Shown in pieces: positions 53,225-60,592 of a stretch of DNA of 64,000 nucleotides. A model generated the notes under the pieces. The model was not told the origin of the DNA. It saw only the letters and a list, made by a program, of their open reading frames with translations, and did no database searches. Where the stretch lies: positions 631,001-695,000 of the forward strand of contig NC_015555.1 in assembly GCF_000189775.2 (NCBI RefSeq). Direction: 5' to 3'. This stretch comes from Thermoanaerobacterium xylanolyticum LX-11 (GTDB taxonomy: Bacteria > Bacillota > Thermoanaerobacteria > Thermoanaerobacterales > Thermoanaerobacteraceae). A program made the translations under genes and the position numbers. How positions within the stretch are numbered: position 1 is the stretch's first letter; each line of letters starts with the position of its first letter.

Positions 53225-53600
53225 ATGAAACGAGAATATGGTATTGCAAGGTGCGGACTTGCCTGTTGTTTGTGTTCTGAAAACAAAACGTGTCATGGAT
53301 GCAATTCAGGGGAGTGCCCTGATAAAGATTGGTGTGAAAATAGAAAATGCTTGATAAAGAAGTTTTATGAACATTGTTTTAATTGTGGAGAAGATTGTCG
53401 AAAGGGTCTTTTGACAAAAATAAAGCCTTACGGATTCACTCTATTTGCAAAGAGATACGGTCAGGAAATGCTTTTAGATTGCCTTGAGCGCAATGAAAAG
53501 CTTGGTATTGTTTATCATCGTGAGGGCATTAATGGGAGATTACGATGATTTTGATGATGTTGAAAAGTTTCTTTGTTTTATAAAAACAGGCAAAAGATAA
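53225..53600 (+). pseudogene. DUF3795 cysteine-rich protein, frameshifted
   Basis: The first 107 codons (ATG 53225, GTGGAGG before it) give a DUF3795 protein with many cysteines (ARCGLACCLCSENKTCHGCNSGECPDKDWC; CFNCGEDCRKG). At 53535-53540 a GGG run shifts the frame and the protein stops at 53548. Reading one base over restores GDYDDFDDVEKFLCFIKTGKR up to a TAA at 53598-53600, the usual end of the family. So one extra G probably broke the gene. It is cargo of the element in rlmD; the function of the family is not known. Confidence 0.75.
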
Positions 53601-53634
53601 AATCCCAGTTTGATTGATACGATGCTAAGAATAT

Positions 53635-53650
53635 CATTAGTGCACTAATG
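53635..53650. repeat. 16-bp perfect palindrome
   Basis: CATTAGTGCACTAATG, fully symmetric, in non-coding DNA just inside the right end of the element in rlmD. No T run follows. Confidence 0.7.
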
Positions 53651-53800
53651 TGACAAAGCCATTTAGTGATAGAAAATACAAATAGCCTACTTATGTGAGA
53701 TGACGACTTGGATGCCGGCTTTTTGAATAGCAAAGAAAAAGCCTTTAAAATCAAGCGTTTTCGTTGATTTTGGACATGTTCCCCAAATAACCTAAAAATC

Positions 53801-53823
53801 ACATGTGGAGTGCGTAGTATTGA
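53801..53823 (+). repeat. Right attachment-site repeat (attR) with original rlmD end
   Basis: Second copy of the 23-bp repeat. Read in the rlmD frame it continues LITRA and a TAG at 53834-53836, a plausible native C-terminus. Confidence 0.8.
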
Positions 53824-53836
53824 TAACGAGGGCTTA

Positions 53837-54187
53837 GAAGGAGTAGGTATGGAAAGCCTTTATATAAGCCTTTTCTGTAATTATGAGGTTGAAATCTGAA
53901 GTGTGAAATACTTGATTTTTGGCTTAGTGGGAACATATCGAAACAAGCTTTTAACCTTGTGACAGAGCGATTTAGATGTCGGTGGTTCATGAGTGGTCAA
54001 TTTTGATGTTTTTCTGATTCTTTAAGGGTTGAGAGAGCAGGTTGGATGTTAGTAAAAACATGCCGCTATTGCAGGGATAAACAGAAATTTATAGTACAGA
54101 TTATATAATATCAGTCACAATGTCTAAAAAGCAGTCCACTTTTTTATTAAAATAAGTAAACTGGTTTTTAATTTATTAGATGAACAT
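53837..54187. other. 351 bp without a recognisable gene
   Basis: Between the old rlmD end and the HXXEE gene. A short frame near 54048-54111 (MLVKTCRYCRDKQKF) has a CxxC but no ribosome site. I see no conserved feature. Confidence 0.5.
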
Positions 54188-54841
54188 CTACTTAGTCAGT
54201 CTAGCCATTCTTTCCTTTACATGGAATCGTTCCATTTCAACCTTATCGAAAACGTATTTTGTATTCTTGTTCGGCATTATCTTGTATGTCAGACCATTGA
54301 CTACAATTGCAGCAGTTGCCAACATATAAACAATTGCTAAAATCCAATCCGTTCCACTGACTAATCCGTTTGAAACAATGTAGTAAATGTAATAGATTCC
54401 GATAGGATAATGTAAAAACACAACAGCACCTAAACCGGGATTATAGATGGATTTCATTTTTATATTGGTCATTATTCCATGAACCATAAATTGCATAAAA
54501 CCAAACAACATTGGCATAAGTCCGAGCCAAATAACTTTTGGGAAGAAAACGGGAAGTAAGTAGCAAGTATAAGTTACGATTACATTTGTTAACATAGCAG
54601 AAAGTTGATTCAGTGGATACCTGTCTGGAATATCACTGCTTTGCAGAACGATATTTATGATAGCTGGCTCTCCACCCGGAAATCCATATTCCTCAAACTG
54701 ATGAAACAGAATTGCTATAAAGCTCATCAATTGCAGACGGACTAGCATATCCAGTTGCCCCCAAAATACTGCGAGATATGCAATTGTTCCTACCATAATC
54801 ACTGCGCCTATGTTATACCAATGTCTACATAATAATCTCAT
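54188..54841 (-). CDS. HXXEE-domain membrane protein
   Basis: About 217 residues. The HXXEE motif that names the family is present (LFHQFEEYGFPGGEPAIIN), and six or so hydrophobic helices follow (IGAVIMVGTIAYLAVFWGQL; LMPMLFGFMQFMVHG; ILAIVYMLATAAIVVNGL). The start is ATG at 54839-54841 with GGAGGA 7 bases before on the minus strand; the longer frame to 54919 runs into the promoter. It is divergent from a TetR-type gene, so probably its target. The activity is unknown; the conserved His and Glu residues suggest a membrane enzyme or metal site. Confidence 0.85.
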   Translation of the reverse strand: MRLLCRHWYNIGAVIMVGTIAYLAVFWGQLDMLVRLQLMSFIAILFHQFEEYGFPGGEPAIINIVLQSSDIPDRYPLNQLSAMLTNVIVTYTCYLLPVFFPKVIWLGLMPMLFGFMQFMVHGIMTNIKMKSIYNPGLGAVVFLHYPIGIYYIYYIVSNGLVSGTDWILAIVYMLATAAIVVNGLTYKIMPNKNTKYVFDKVEMERFHVKERMARLTK

Positions 54842-54859
54842 AATAATTTCCTCCTTTAC

Positions 54860-54945
54860 ATCATCCAACATTGTGTTGTATAATTTAATTATACTACGTG
54901 TTAATGATTCATCAACCATCAGATATGTTCAAATTGTTGGATGAT
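54860..54945. promoter_or_regulatory. Divergent promoter region with paired operators
   Basis: ATCATCCAACA (54860-54870) and its exact inverse TGTTGGATGAT (54935-54945). One lies just after a minus-strand TATAAT (54888-54893) for the HXXEE gene, the other abuts the plus-strand TATAAT (54945-54950) for the TetR gene. They are probably the sites of the TetR-type regulator. Confidence 0.6.
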
Positions 54946-54964
54946 ATAATAAGAGGGGATGTAC

Positions 54965-55519
54965 ATGAAAAAACAACCAGAAGTAACAGAACGTACAAAA
55001 GCCATATTGATGGATTCTTTTTGGCAGTTATATCGTGAAAACGACATAAGAAAAATTACTATAAAAGATATTACTGAAAAAGCTGGCTACAATAGAAGCA
55101 CATTTTATCAGTATTTTGTCGATGTCTATGATTTACTCAATCAGTTGGAGGATTCACTAATTCAATATATATCTGATAATGTTAAGCTAAGTCTTGTTTC
55201 ATCGATTGGAGATGATTTTATTGAACAGATGGCACAACTGTATGATTTGAAAGGTGAATATATTAGTGTGTTGTTAAGCAAAAACGGTGATCCTATGTTT
55301 GCTGAAAAATTAAAATCTGCTCTTAGTTTCATTATTTTTGACAAACTTGAAATAAAAAGAGATAAGGCTCATATGGATTTGATGTTTGAATTTGCAATAT
55401 CGGGAATGCTGTCAGCTATCACAAAGTGGTACAATCTAGGCAAGCCTATTCCTTCAAAAGAAATGGTTGTCATGTTGCGTTCTATGTTATTCAAAGGAGC
55501 TTCTTCCTACATAAGGTAG
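54965..55519 (+). CDS. TetR/AcrR-family transcriptional regulator
   Basis: 184 residues. The N-terminal helix-turn-helix is of TetR type (TERTKAILMDSFWQLYRENDIRKITIKDITEKAGYNRSTFYQYFVDVYDLL). The C-terminal ligand domain is not diagnostic (QMAQLYDLKGEYISVLLSKNGDP; GMLSAITKWYNLGKPIPSKE). The start ATG 54965 follows AGAGGGGA; ATG 54959 is too close. It faces the HXXEE gene across shared operator-like repeats. Confidence 0.9.
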   Translation: MKKQPEVTERTKAILMDSFWQLYRENDIRKITIKDITEKAGYNRSTFYQYFVDVYDLLNQLEDSLIQYISDNVKLSLVSSIGDDFIEQMAQLYDLKGEYISVLLSKNGDPMFAEKLKSALSFIIFDKLEIKRDKAHMDLMFEFAISGMLSAITKWYNLGKPIPSKEMVVMLRSMLFKGASSYIR

Positions 55520-55587
55520 AAATTAAATATAATACGATGCTCTATAAATTCTAATTTTGTTTGTGAAATCAAATACAAAATAATACA

Positions 55588-55618
55588 AAGCACCCTACGA
55601 TGTAATTCAGTAGAGTGC
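55588..55618 (-). terminator. Hairpin at the end of the recombinase remnant
   Basis: On the minus strand GCACTCTAC and GTAGGGTGC flank an 11-base loop containing the stop codon, followed by TTTGTATTATTTT. It is the native terminator of the remnant gene. Confidence 0.6.
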
Positions 55619-55732
55619 CTTGCTCGTTTTTCCCTTATCCTTCCACATCTCCACATCCACCGTCACGCCTGACTTGAATTCCACGGTGAATTTTTCCTCG
55701 TAGATATATACTCGTGTAATATAATTTCGAAA
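55607..55732 (-). pseudogene. C-terminal remnant of a recombinase-like gene
   Basis: About 40 codons ending at a TGA (55607-55609) read RVYIYEEKFTVEFKSGVTVDV then EMWKDKGKTSKALY, like the very C-terminus of transposon serine recombinases. The upstream part is missing: an IS630-type end begins at about 55714. It may be the left-over end of a second integrative element. Confidence 0.5.
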
Positions 55733-56852
55733 TTACCAACATAACCTTTTAATAATGGCTGATTTATTCTTGGAAATAGTATTTATAAATCGTTTTATAA
55801 CATTACTAATTTCCTTTCTAGTTTTATAAAAAGCATTATATATTGACAGTTTCCTTCAACCATTTCCACAATCCTTCAATCCTATTAAGATTTGGTGAGT
55901 AAGGCGGTAAAAAGATAAATTCCAAATTTGCATTTGTGCTTCTCTTTGAATTCTTTCAGCAGTTTGGCATAATGAATTCTCCCATTGTCCAAAATCATCT
56001 TTATTTTCTTGCCAGGATAGGCTTCCACAACCTTTCTTAAAAAGTCCAAAAATGATTGTGCATCCAACGTCTCAGTTTCGGAATATATAATATCCCCTGT
56101 AAAATAGTCAATAACTCCAAATATTCCGACTCCTATGTGATGCCCATATGTCTTAACAATTCTCTGATGCCCTTTTAAAAACCAAGTAGCTGTAATGGCT
56201 TGATAATCCCTGATTTTACATTCATCTTCGAAAAGAATTACTTCATCTCTTTTAATGTTTTTTCATATCTTCAAACTTTTCCTCAAATTTTTTCTGCTCT
56301 TCTTCGTCTGCTTTCATCAAAACATATGTGGGCCTGGTATAAGTAAAACCCATCCGCTTCATCAATCGTCTAATGCTTGAGGCTTCAATATTAATATTAT
56401 AAACATCTTTTACATATTGAGCGATAATTCTTGAATTCCAGTTTACATTTACAGCATACCCGATTTCACTTGGTGTCTTTAAAATTACTTCCTTTAACTC
56501 CTCCTGAATGTCAGGAATGATTTTCGGAATACGTCCAGGTGCCTTCCCTATGGTCAGCAATTCCTCCAAGCCGCCTTCATTGTATTTTTTCACATATTCT
56601 CCAAAGGTTTGATTGTTAAACCCAAGTATTTTTGCTATCTCCAGCCGATTCTTCCCTCGAAATGCAAGAATAATAACATTAATACGGTCTATTTTCCTTG
56701 AATCTTTAAGTCCTCTTTTGAATTTCTTTAAACTCTTTATGGTCTGCCCATGTTCATTTTTAATAATACTTTTCTTTTTCATTTGTAAATACTCCCCGAT
56801 ATATATTTTCTCTTATATATATCGAACATTTCGGAATTATTCTACACTCATA
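55709..56852 (-). mobile_element. IS630-type insertion sequence, decayed
   Basis: Imperfect terminal inverted repeats at 55714-55733 (GTGTAATATAATTTCGAAAT) and 56828-56847 (reverse complement GTGTAGAATAATTCCGAAAT), 17 of 20 identical. TA dinucleotides lie just outside, as expected for IS630/Tc1 targets, but exact ends are uncertain by a few bases. It holds one frameshifted transposase gene. Confidence 0.7.
55836..56782 (-). pseudogene. IS630-family transposase with two frameshifts
   Basis: ATG at 56782. The first frame (to 56252) has the helix-turn-helix part (INVIILAFRGKNRLEIAKILGFNNQTFGEYVKKYNEGGLEELL; IRRLMKRMGFTYTRPTYV). At an A6 run near 56258-56263 the frame shifts by one; then NIKRDEVILFEDECK ... 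LDNGRIHYAKLL gives the first catalytic acids of the DDE domain. At a TTT near 55936-55940 it shifts again to EFIFLPPYSPNLNRIEGLWKWLKE with the last catalytic Glu and the stop at 55836-55838. Both shifts fit single-base gains in homopolymers. Confidence 0.85.
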
Positions 56853-57052
56853 TATAGTATTTAAACTATAAATCTTCATGATTATTTAAAAATTGTTTTT
56901 AAATAGACCAGCTAGTAAAAGTCAATAGGTTTTAAAAAGAAATTTAAAATTTTTTACGTTGTAAAAAAGGGTATAGCAAACAAACTCAATTAAGAGCCGA
57001 ACTTTGAAAACTTAATATAGTTAATAGCTATTTCCAAGTATAGTGCAAGACT

Positions 57053-58345
57053 TTAAGCAGCTTTATGAATGTTCTGATATTGTTGTTTGTGTTCATCAGG
57101 TGTCTTTAATACAAAAGGCTTATTATCCCTTAGAACAGCAAATACAATATCTGAAATCTTGTGCATAACAGCTCCAAGAGCTACTTTTTTAGGTTTTGAT
57201 TCCTTCTTTTTCTGGTAATAATCATAAAGTACAGGATTTATTGCTATACCATTTCTTTTAACTCTTACAGAAGCTAAAGCAATGGCATAGAGAACACGCC
57301 TAGCAATTTTAGAACCTCTTTTGGACATTTTATTGTCATTACCTTTAAAATGTCCAGATTCATTAACAGAAGGATCTACACCAAAATATGCAAAAAGCTG
57401 CTTAGGTTTTCTAAATGCTGAAAAATCGCCTATTTCACACATAAGAGTAACCGCTGAGAGAAAACCAACACCAGGTATAGAATCAAGGTAATAAATTTGC
57501 TGTACAAATTTTTCAGACTTATTTTCATCCACAAATGCCTTGATTTCAGATAATACCAGGTTAATCTTTTTATCAAATTCTTCTATGAAATAAATATACA
57601 CTTTTAGTATGTCATAGACAGAAGGTAAATTATACCTAAAATTCAAAGCATTTTTAGCAGCTTTAAATAACTTATCATACTTAGCTTTAGCATAATTCAA
57701 GCCTTTTCTTGATGACGTTGAAATAAGTTTAATTATTTCATCAGGCTGAGCATTAATGACATCTTCTGGTGTTAGGAAATTTTTCAACAGAGAGATAGCT
57801 GTGATTCCAGTAATATCAGAGAAAACCTTGCAGAAACCAGGGAAAACAATATGCAATTGAGCTTTAAGTTTATTCACATAAGAAGTACGATTATCGACAA
57901 GGCTATAGTACTCTCTGCATAAACATCTAAGATTTAAAATTAACTCAGCAGGCATAACAGAAACCTTAGTGTCAGGCGAATAACCAATAACAGCAATACG
58001 TTTTGCATCAAGTCTATCATTCTTCACTTTTCTTATACCAATATTTTTGTTAGAATTAGTAATGAGAGGATTAATAACAAAAACCTCAAATCCTAATTCT
58101 TTTAGGTGGCAGAAGAGTGGGAAATGGTAGATTCCCGTAGACTCCAGAAATATCTTAGATTTCATGGAGAAATGCTCTTCTGCCTTTTTAATTGTCAGAA
58201 CAGCATTTTTAAGGGAATCAGCATTATCGTGTTCAACCTTAAAAGGCTTTTTAAACTCCCTTCCATCGGGTGACAAGATGCAAAACCAGCTAAAATCAGC
58301 AGCGACATCAATACCAACACTAATATAATTAGGCAAAAAACTCAT
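57053..58345 (-). CDS. IS110-family transposase
   Basis: 430 residues, full length. The N-terminal RuvC-like DEDD domain begins YISVGIDVAADFSWFCILSPDG (first Asp), with IFLESTGIYHFPLFCHL and VKNDRLDAKRIAVIGYSP. The C-terminal Tnp domain has DSIPGVGFLSAVTLMCEIGDFSAFRKPKQLFAYFGVDPSVNESG then KGNDNKMSKRGSKIARRVLYAIA, with the conserved Ser. IS110 enzymes use a non-coding bridge RNA from the element to choose donor and target. AGGAGTTG precedes the ATG. It looks intact and may still be active. Confidence 0.93.
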   Translation of the reverse strand: MSFLPNYISVGIDVAADFSWFCILSPDGREFKKPFKVEHDNADSLKNAVLTIKKAEEHFSMKSKIFLESTGIYHFPLFCHLKELGFEVFVINPLITNSNKNIGIRKVKNDRLDAKRIAVIGYSPDTKVSVMPAELILNLRCLCREYYSLVDNRTSYVNKLKAQLHIVFPGFCKVFSDITGITAISLLKNFLTPEDVINAQPDEIIKLISTSSRKGLNYAKAKYDKLFKAAKNALNFRYNLPSVYDILKVYIYFIEEFDKKINLVLSEIKAFVDENKSEKFVQQIYYLDSIPGVGFLSAVTLMCEIGDFSAFRKPKQLFAYFGVDPSVNESGHFKGNDNKMSKRGSKIARRVLYAIALASVRVKRNGIAINPVLYDYYQKKKESKPKKVALGAVMHKISDIVFAVLRDNKPFVLKTPDEHKQQYQNIHKAA

Positions 58346-58816
58346 AAAACAACAACTCCTTTAAGTAAAAGTGAATAAGAGTATCCATTCTATTTAGTGA
58401 GTAAACAACCTAGCATGTGACGCGGGTATCCCGAAAAGCCGGTCCCAACCAGCCAAAACATTAATCCTCACTAAATGGAATAATTAGCTATTTCACGGGT
58501 ATAGACCATAAGGATGATCGCCCAGGAGGAATTTCATTTATCCTCTATTCAGAGAAGATTGTACACAAATTTAAAGCTTAAGTCTATACCGGCTTAAAGG
58601 ATATCCCAAATTATTTATTTAAAAGCAACTTAAATGACTTTTAAGATGTGACATATAAAGTAATTTAAGCCAAGATATGCATAATATGGGAGTTGAGCAT
58701 TAGAATAAATCCGAACATGGAAAGGTCATGTTAAATTATTGTTCGGTGTATTAACTCCCGATTTGATATAAATCATGTAACTTTGTTACAAATATATTAT
58801 ACTAGGAGGAGTTTGT
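58346..58816. other. Structured non-coding stretch between the IS110 gene and the hydrolase remnant
   Basis: 471 bp without a gene. 58388-58607 folds strongly and is listed as a candidate bridge RNA. 58688-58759 holds a second nested structure. A ribosome site (AGGAGGAG) at 58804-58811 belongs to the hydrolase remnant. The outer end of the IS110 element lies somewhere here; such elements lack inverted ends. Confidence 0.6.
58388..58607 (-). ncRNA. Candidate IS110 bridge RNA
   Basis: Non-coding DNA directly 5' of the transposase, where IS110-group bridge RNAs are encoded. Pairings seen: ATTTAGTGAG (58392-58401) with CTCACTAAAT (58477-58486); GGTATAGAC (58498-58506) with GTCTATACC (58582-58590); and a long-range near-match of 58424-58442 (GGGTATCC...AAGCCGG) with 58589-58607 (CCGGCTT...GGATATCCC). 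Large internal loops are left, which fits guide loops. No transcript or guide match can be shown from sequence alone. Confidence 0.45.
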
Positions 58817-59340
58817 ATGAAAATTGGCGATAATGTTGTGATGTTGGAAATTTCATAGGAAATTTATCAGATATGGTAAAAGAATTGCAAGGTATAGCAA
58901 AGGTTATGGCACATGTCGATGAGAAACCATACATTGAAGGTGACTTGAAACCATTAAAATTAGCTCAGCTTGAATCAAAATTGAATGCATTACCTGACGA
59001 AATGAAAGGAATATTCAATAAGATGAAGTCATCATTTGATAAAAATAGGACAAAAGTCGATGTGGCATTAAATGATGGCGAAGAACTGCCATTTTGTGGT
59101 GGTATTGATGTAATACATACCCCTGGTCATACATTAGGGCACGTTTGCCTTTATTTAAAAAAGAACAAAGTGTTGATTACAGGCGACATGCTAAACATTA
59201 AAGACGGAAAACTTGTCCCTTCATCAAAGGATATTAATTTTGACGATGACATGAATCTAAAGTCGATTGAAAAGATAGGCGGATATGATGTTAAGTATGT
59301 AATTTGCTACCACAGCGGCCTTTATAAAAAGGAATGTTAA
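58817..59340 (+). pseudogene. Metallo-beta-lactamase-fold hydrolase with internal deletion
   Basis: The native start MKIGDNVVMLEIS (ATG 58817, AGGAGGAG before it) runs into a TAG at 58856-58858. One base out of frame the C-terminal part begins at IGNLSDMVKELQGIAKVMAHVDEKPYIEGD and goes on through HTPGHTLGHVCLY and ITGDML to the stop at 59340. About 60 codons between, which should carry the HxHxDH metal-binding motif, are gone. The remaining 155-codon frame (from 58873) lacks these ligands and cannot be an active enzyme. GGAAATTT occurs on both sides of the junction. Confidence 0.85.
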
Positions 59341-59531
59341 TGTATGATAGTAAGCGTTAGAAGGATAGATGTGTAAAAATCTTTCTGGTATGATCAACAA
59401 TCTTCATATTGGCAGTTACATTCATACTATTTTTAGTGTTTATTTCTATGAAAACTACAGTAAAAACATAGTAAATACTATAGATGAGAAAAATTGATAA
59501 CAAATATTACCATAAAATAGATACACTACGC

Positions 59532-60105
59532 CTATGCTAACTGTAGTTCTTCTAAAATTTCATCAATAGGTACTTTATTATTAGCTTGCTCATATAGCCA
59601 TTGAACACGCTGCTTTTGTACTTCTTTGCGTACTATTTTTATTCCTTGCCCAAATTTGCAATATTCGTCGCCTGAAGTCGTACAATACAGGTATGTCAAT
59701 GATATAAGTCATAATAATCTATCTATTGATTTTGTTGAGCGTACTTGATATGTATTTAGTCCAAGATTATTCTTTGTCTGCCTAAAGAATATTTCTATAG
59801 GCCATCTTTGACTGTAGTAATTTAGAATAGTCTCGGTATCTAATTCAGTATCAGTACAGATAAATGCATGTAGAGCATTCTGATTTTTAAAAGCTTTCTC
59901 AGGCCAACACAATACTACTACAGCATTATCTATTCCATTTAAGGCTCCTTCATAGCGATATACCCAGTAATTAGAACCGTTTACTGTAACGAGGCAAACT
60001 TCGTTCTTTTCGATATATTGGGCAAAATCTTTTATCTGAATTCTGATACCTTGTGGATAGATAATACGATTGGTTTTTAATGCTCCAGAGATTTCGCATT
60101 TAAAA
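59532..60105 (-). pseudogene. IS4-like DDE transposase, C-terminal fragment
   Basis: The minus-strand frame has VCLVTVNGSNYWVYRYEGALNGI, then LNYYSQRWPIEIFFRQTKNNLGLNTYQVRS, the Y-x-x-R-W-x-I-E-x-F-F-R-x-x-K motif with the last catalytic Glu of IS4-type transposases. A TGA at 59709-59711 (probably an old Trp codon) interrupts it, after which the frame continues to a TAG at 59532-59534. The N-terminal part is missing. Confidence 0.75.
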
Positions 60106-60212
60106 ATTTATAGAGTGATAAACACGTTGATTTATATAATTTAACTAAGAGCAGCTAGAAATATGTGATTTTCCGTTTTTTACTGGAAATTGAAAAAAAT
60201 TTGCAAAATAAA

Positions 60213-60262
60213 AGCATCCTTTCTATAATATGTTTTGCGACAACCTAAATAGAAAGGATGCT
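60213..60262 (+). repeat. 13-bp inverted repeat before a truncated transposase
   Basis: AGCATCCTTTCTA (60213-60225) and TAGAAAGGATGCT (60250-60262), perfect, with 24 bases between, just upstream of ATG 60269. It overlaps the ribosome site (AAAGGATG), so the hairpin could hide it. Confidence 0.75.
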
Positions 60263-60268
60263 GATAAA

Positions 60269-60553
60269 ATGAACAAAAGTTATTTAAAACAAATGCTTAT
60301 TTACTTCTCTAAGATATACCATCTTGGAGAAAAAATCAATACCCTAAAAGATAAAAGAGCAAAATCTTCAGTAAAAATTTCAACAGTTACCTTTGTAGTA
60401 TTATTTGGATTTATGCTTCAAATAAGGAGTTTTAATAGGTTGGAACATTGGCTTAAAAAAGGTAAATTTAAAAAAGTATTACCTAAAAAGACTAAAATTC
60501 CTCGTATTGACACTATTAGGCGTGTTTTTAAGCTTAGTGTAAAATTTTTTTAG
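60269..60553 (+). pseudogene. N-terminal fragment of a transposase
   Basis: About 94 codons from ATG 60269 read NKSYLKQMLIYFSKIYHLGEKI, then SVKISTVTFVVLFGFMLQIRSFNRLEHWLKKGKFKKVLP and PRIDTIRRVF, the start of a DDE transposase of about 450 residues found in clostridia. It stops in an A/T-rich tract 40 bp before the ISLre2-type element; that insertion probably removed the rest. It is not part of the opposite-strand IS4-like fragment. Confidence 0.6.
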
Positions 60554-60592
60554 GTGAAAAAGCAGGAAAATAGCGATGAAATGTAGAAATAA

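Larger units (their letters stand above)
52117..53823. mobile_element. Decayed serine-recombinase integrative element in the 3' end of rlmD
   Basis: A 23-bp perfect direct repeat bounds 1.7 kb that holds a large-serine-recombinase pseudogene and a frameshifted DUF3795 gene. The left copy lies inside rlmD; the right copy continues into a reading frame that gives a proper RlmD C-terminus. rumA/rlmD 3' ends are a known target of serine-recombinase ICEs in Firmicutes. The small size and lack of transfer genes show that most of the element has been lost. Confidence 0.8.

Noticed and set aside
56250-56270. A6C at the break in the IS630 transposase as a programmed frameshift site
   Set aside because: The slippery heptamer is in the wrong phase for a -1 shift, the needed shift is +1, and a second shift of the same kind lies downstream; decay is simpler.
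59532-60553. The two transposase fragments as one inverted gene
   Set aside because: They lie on opposite strands and belong to different transposase types.
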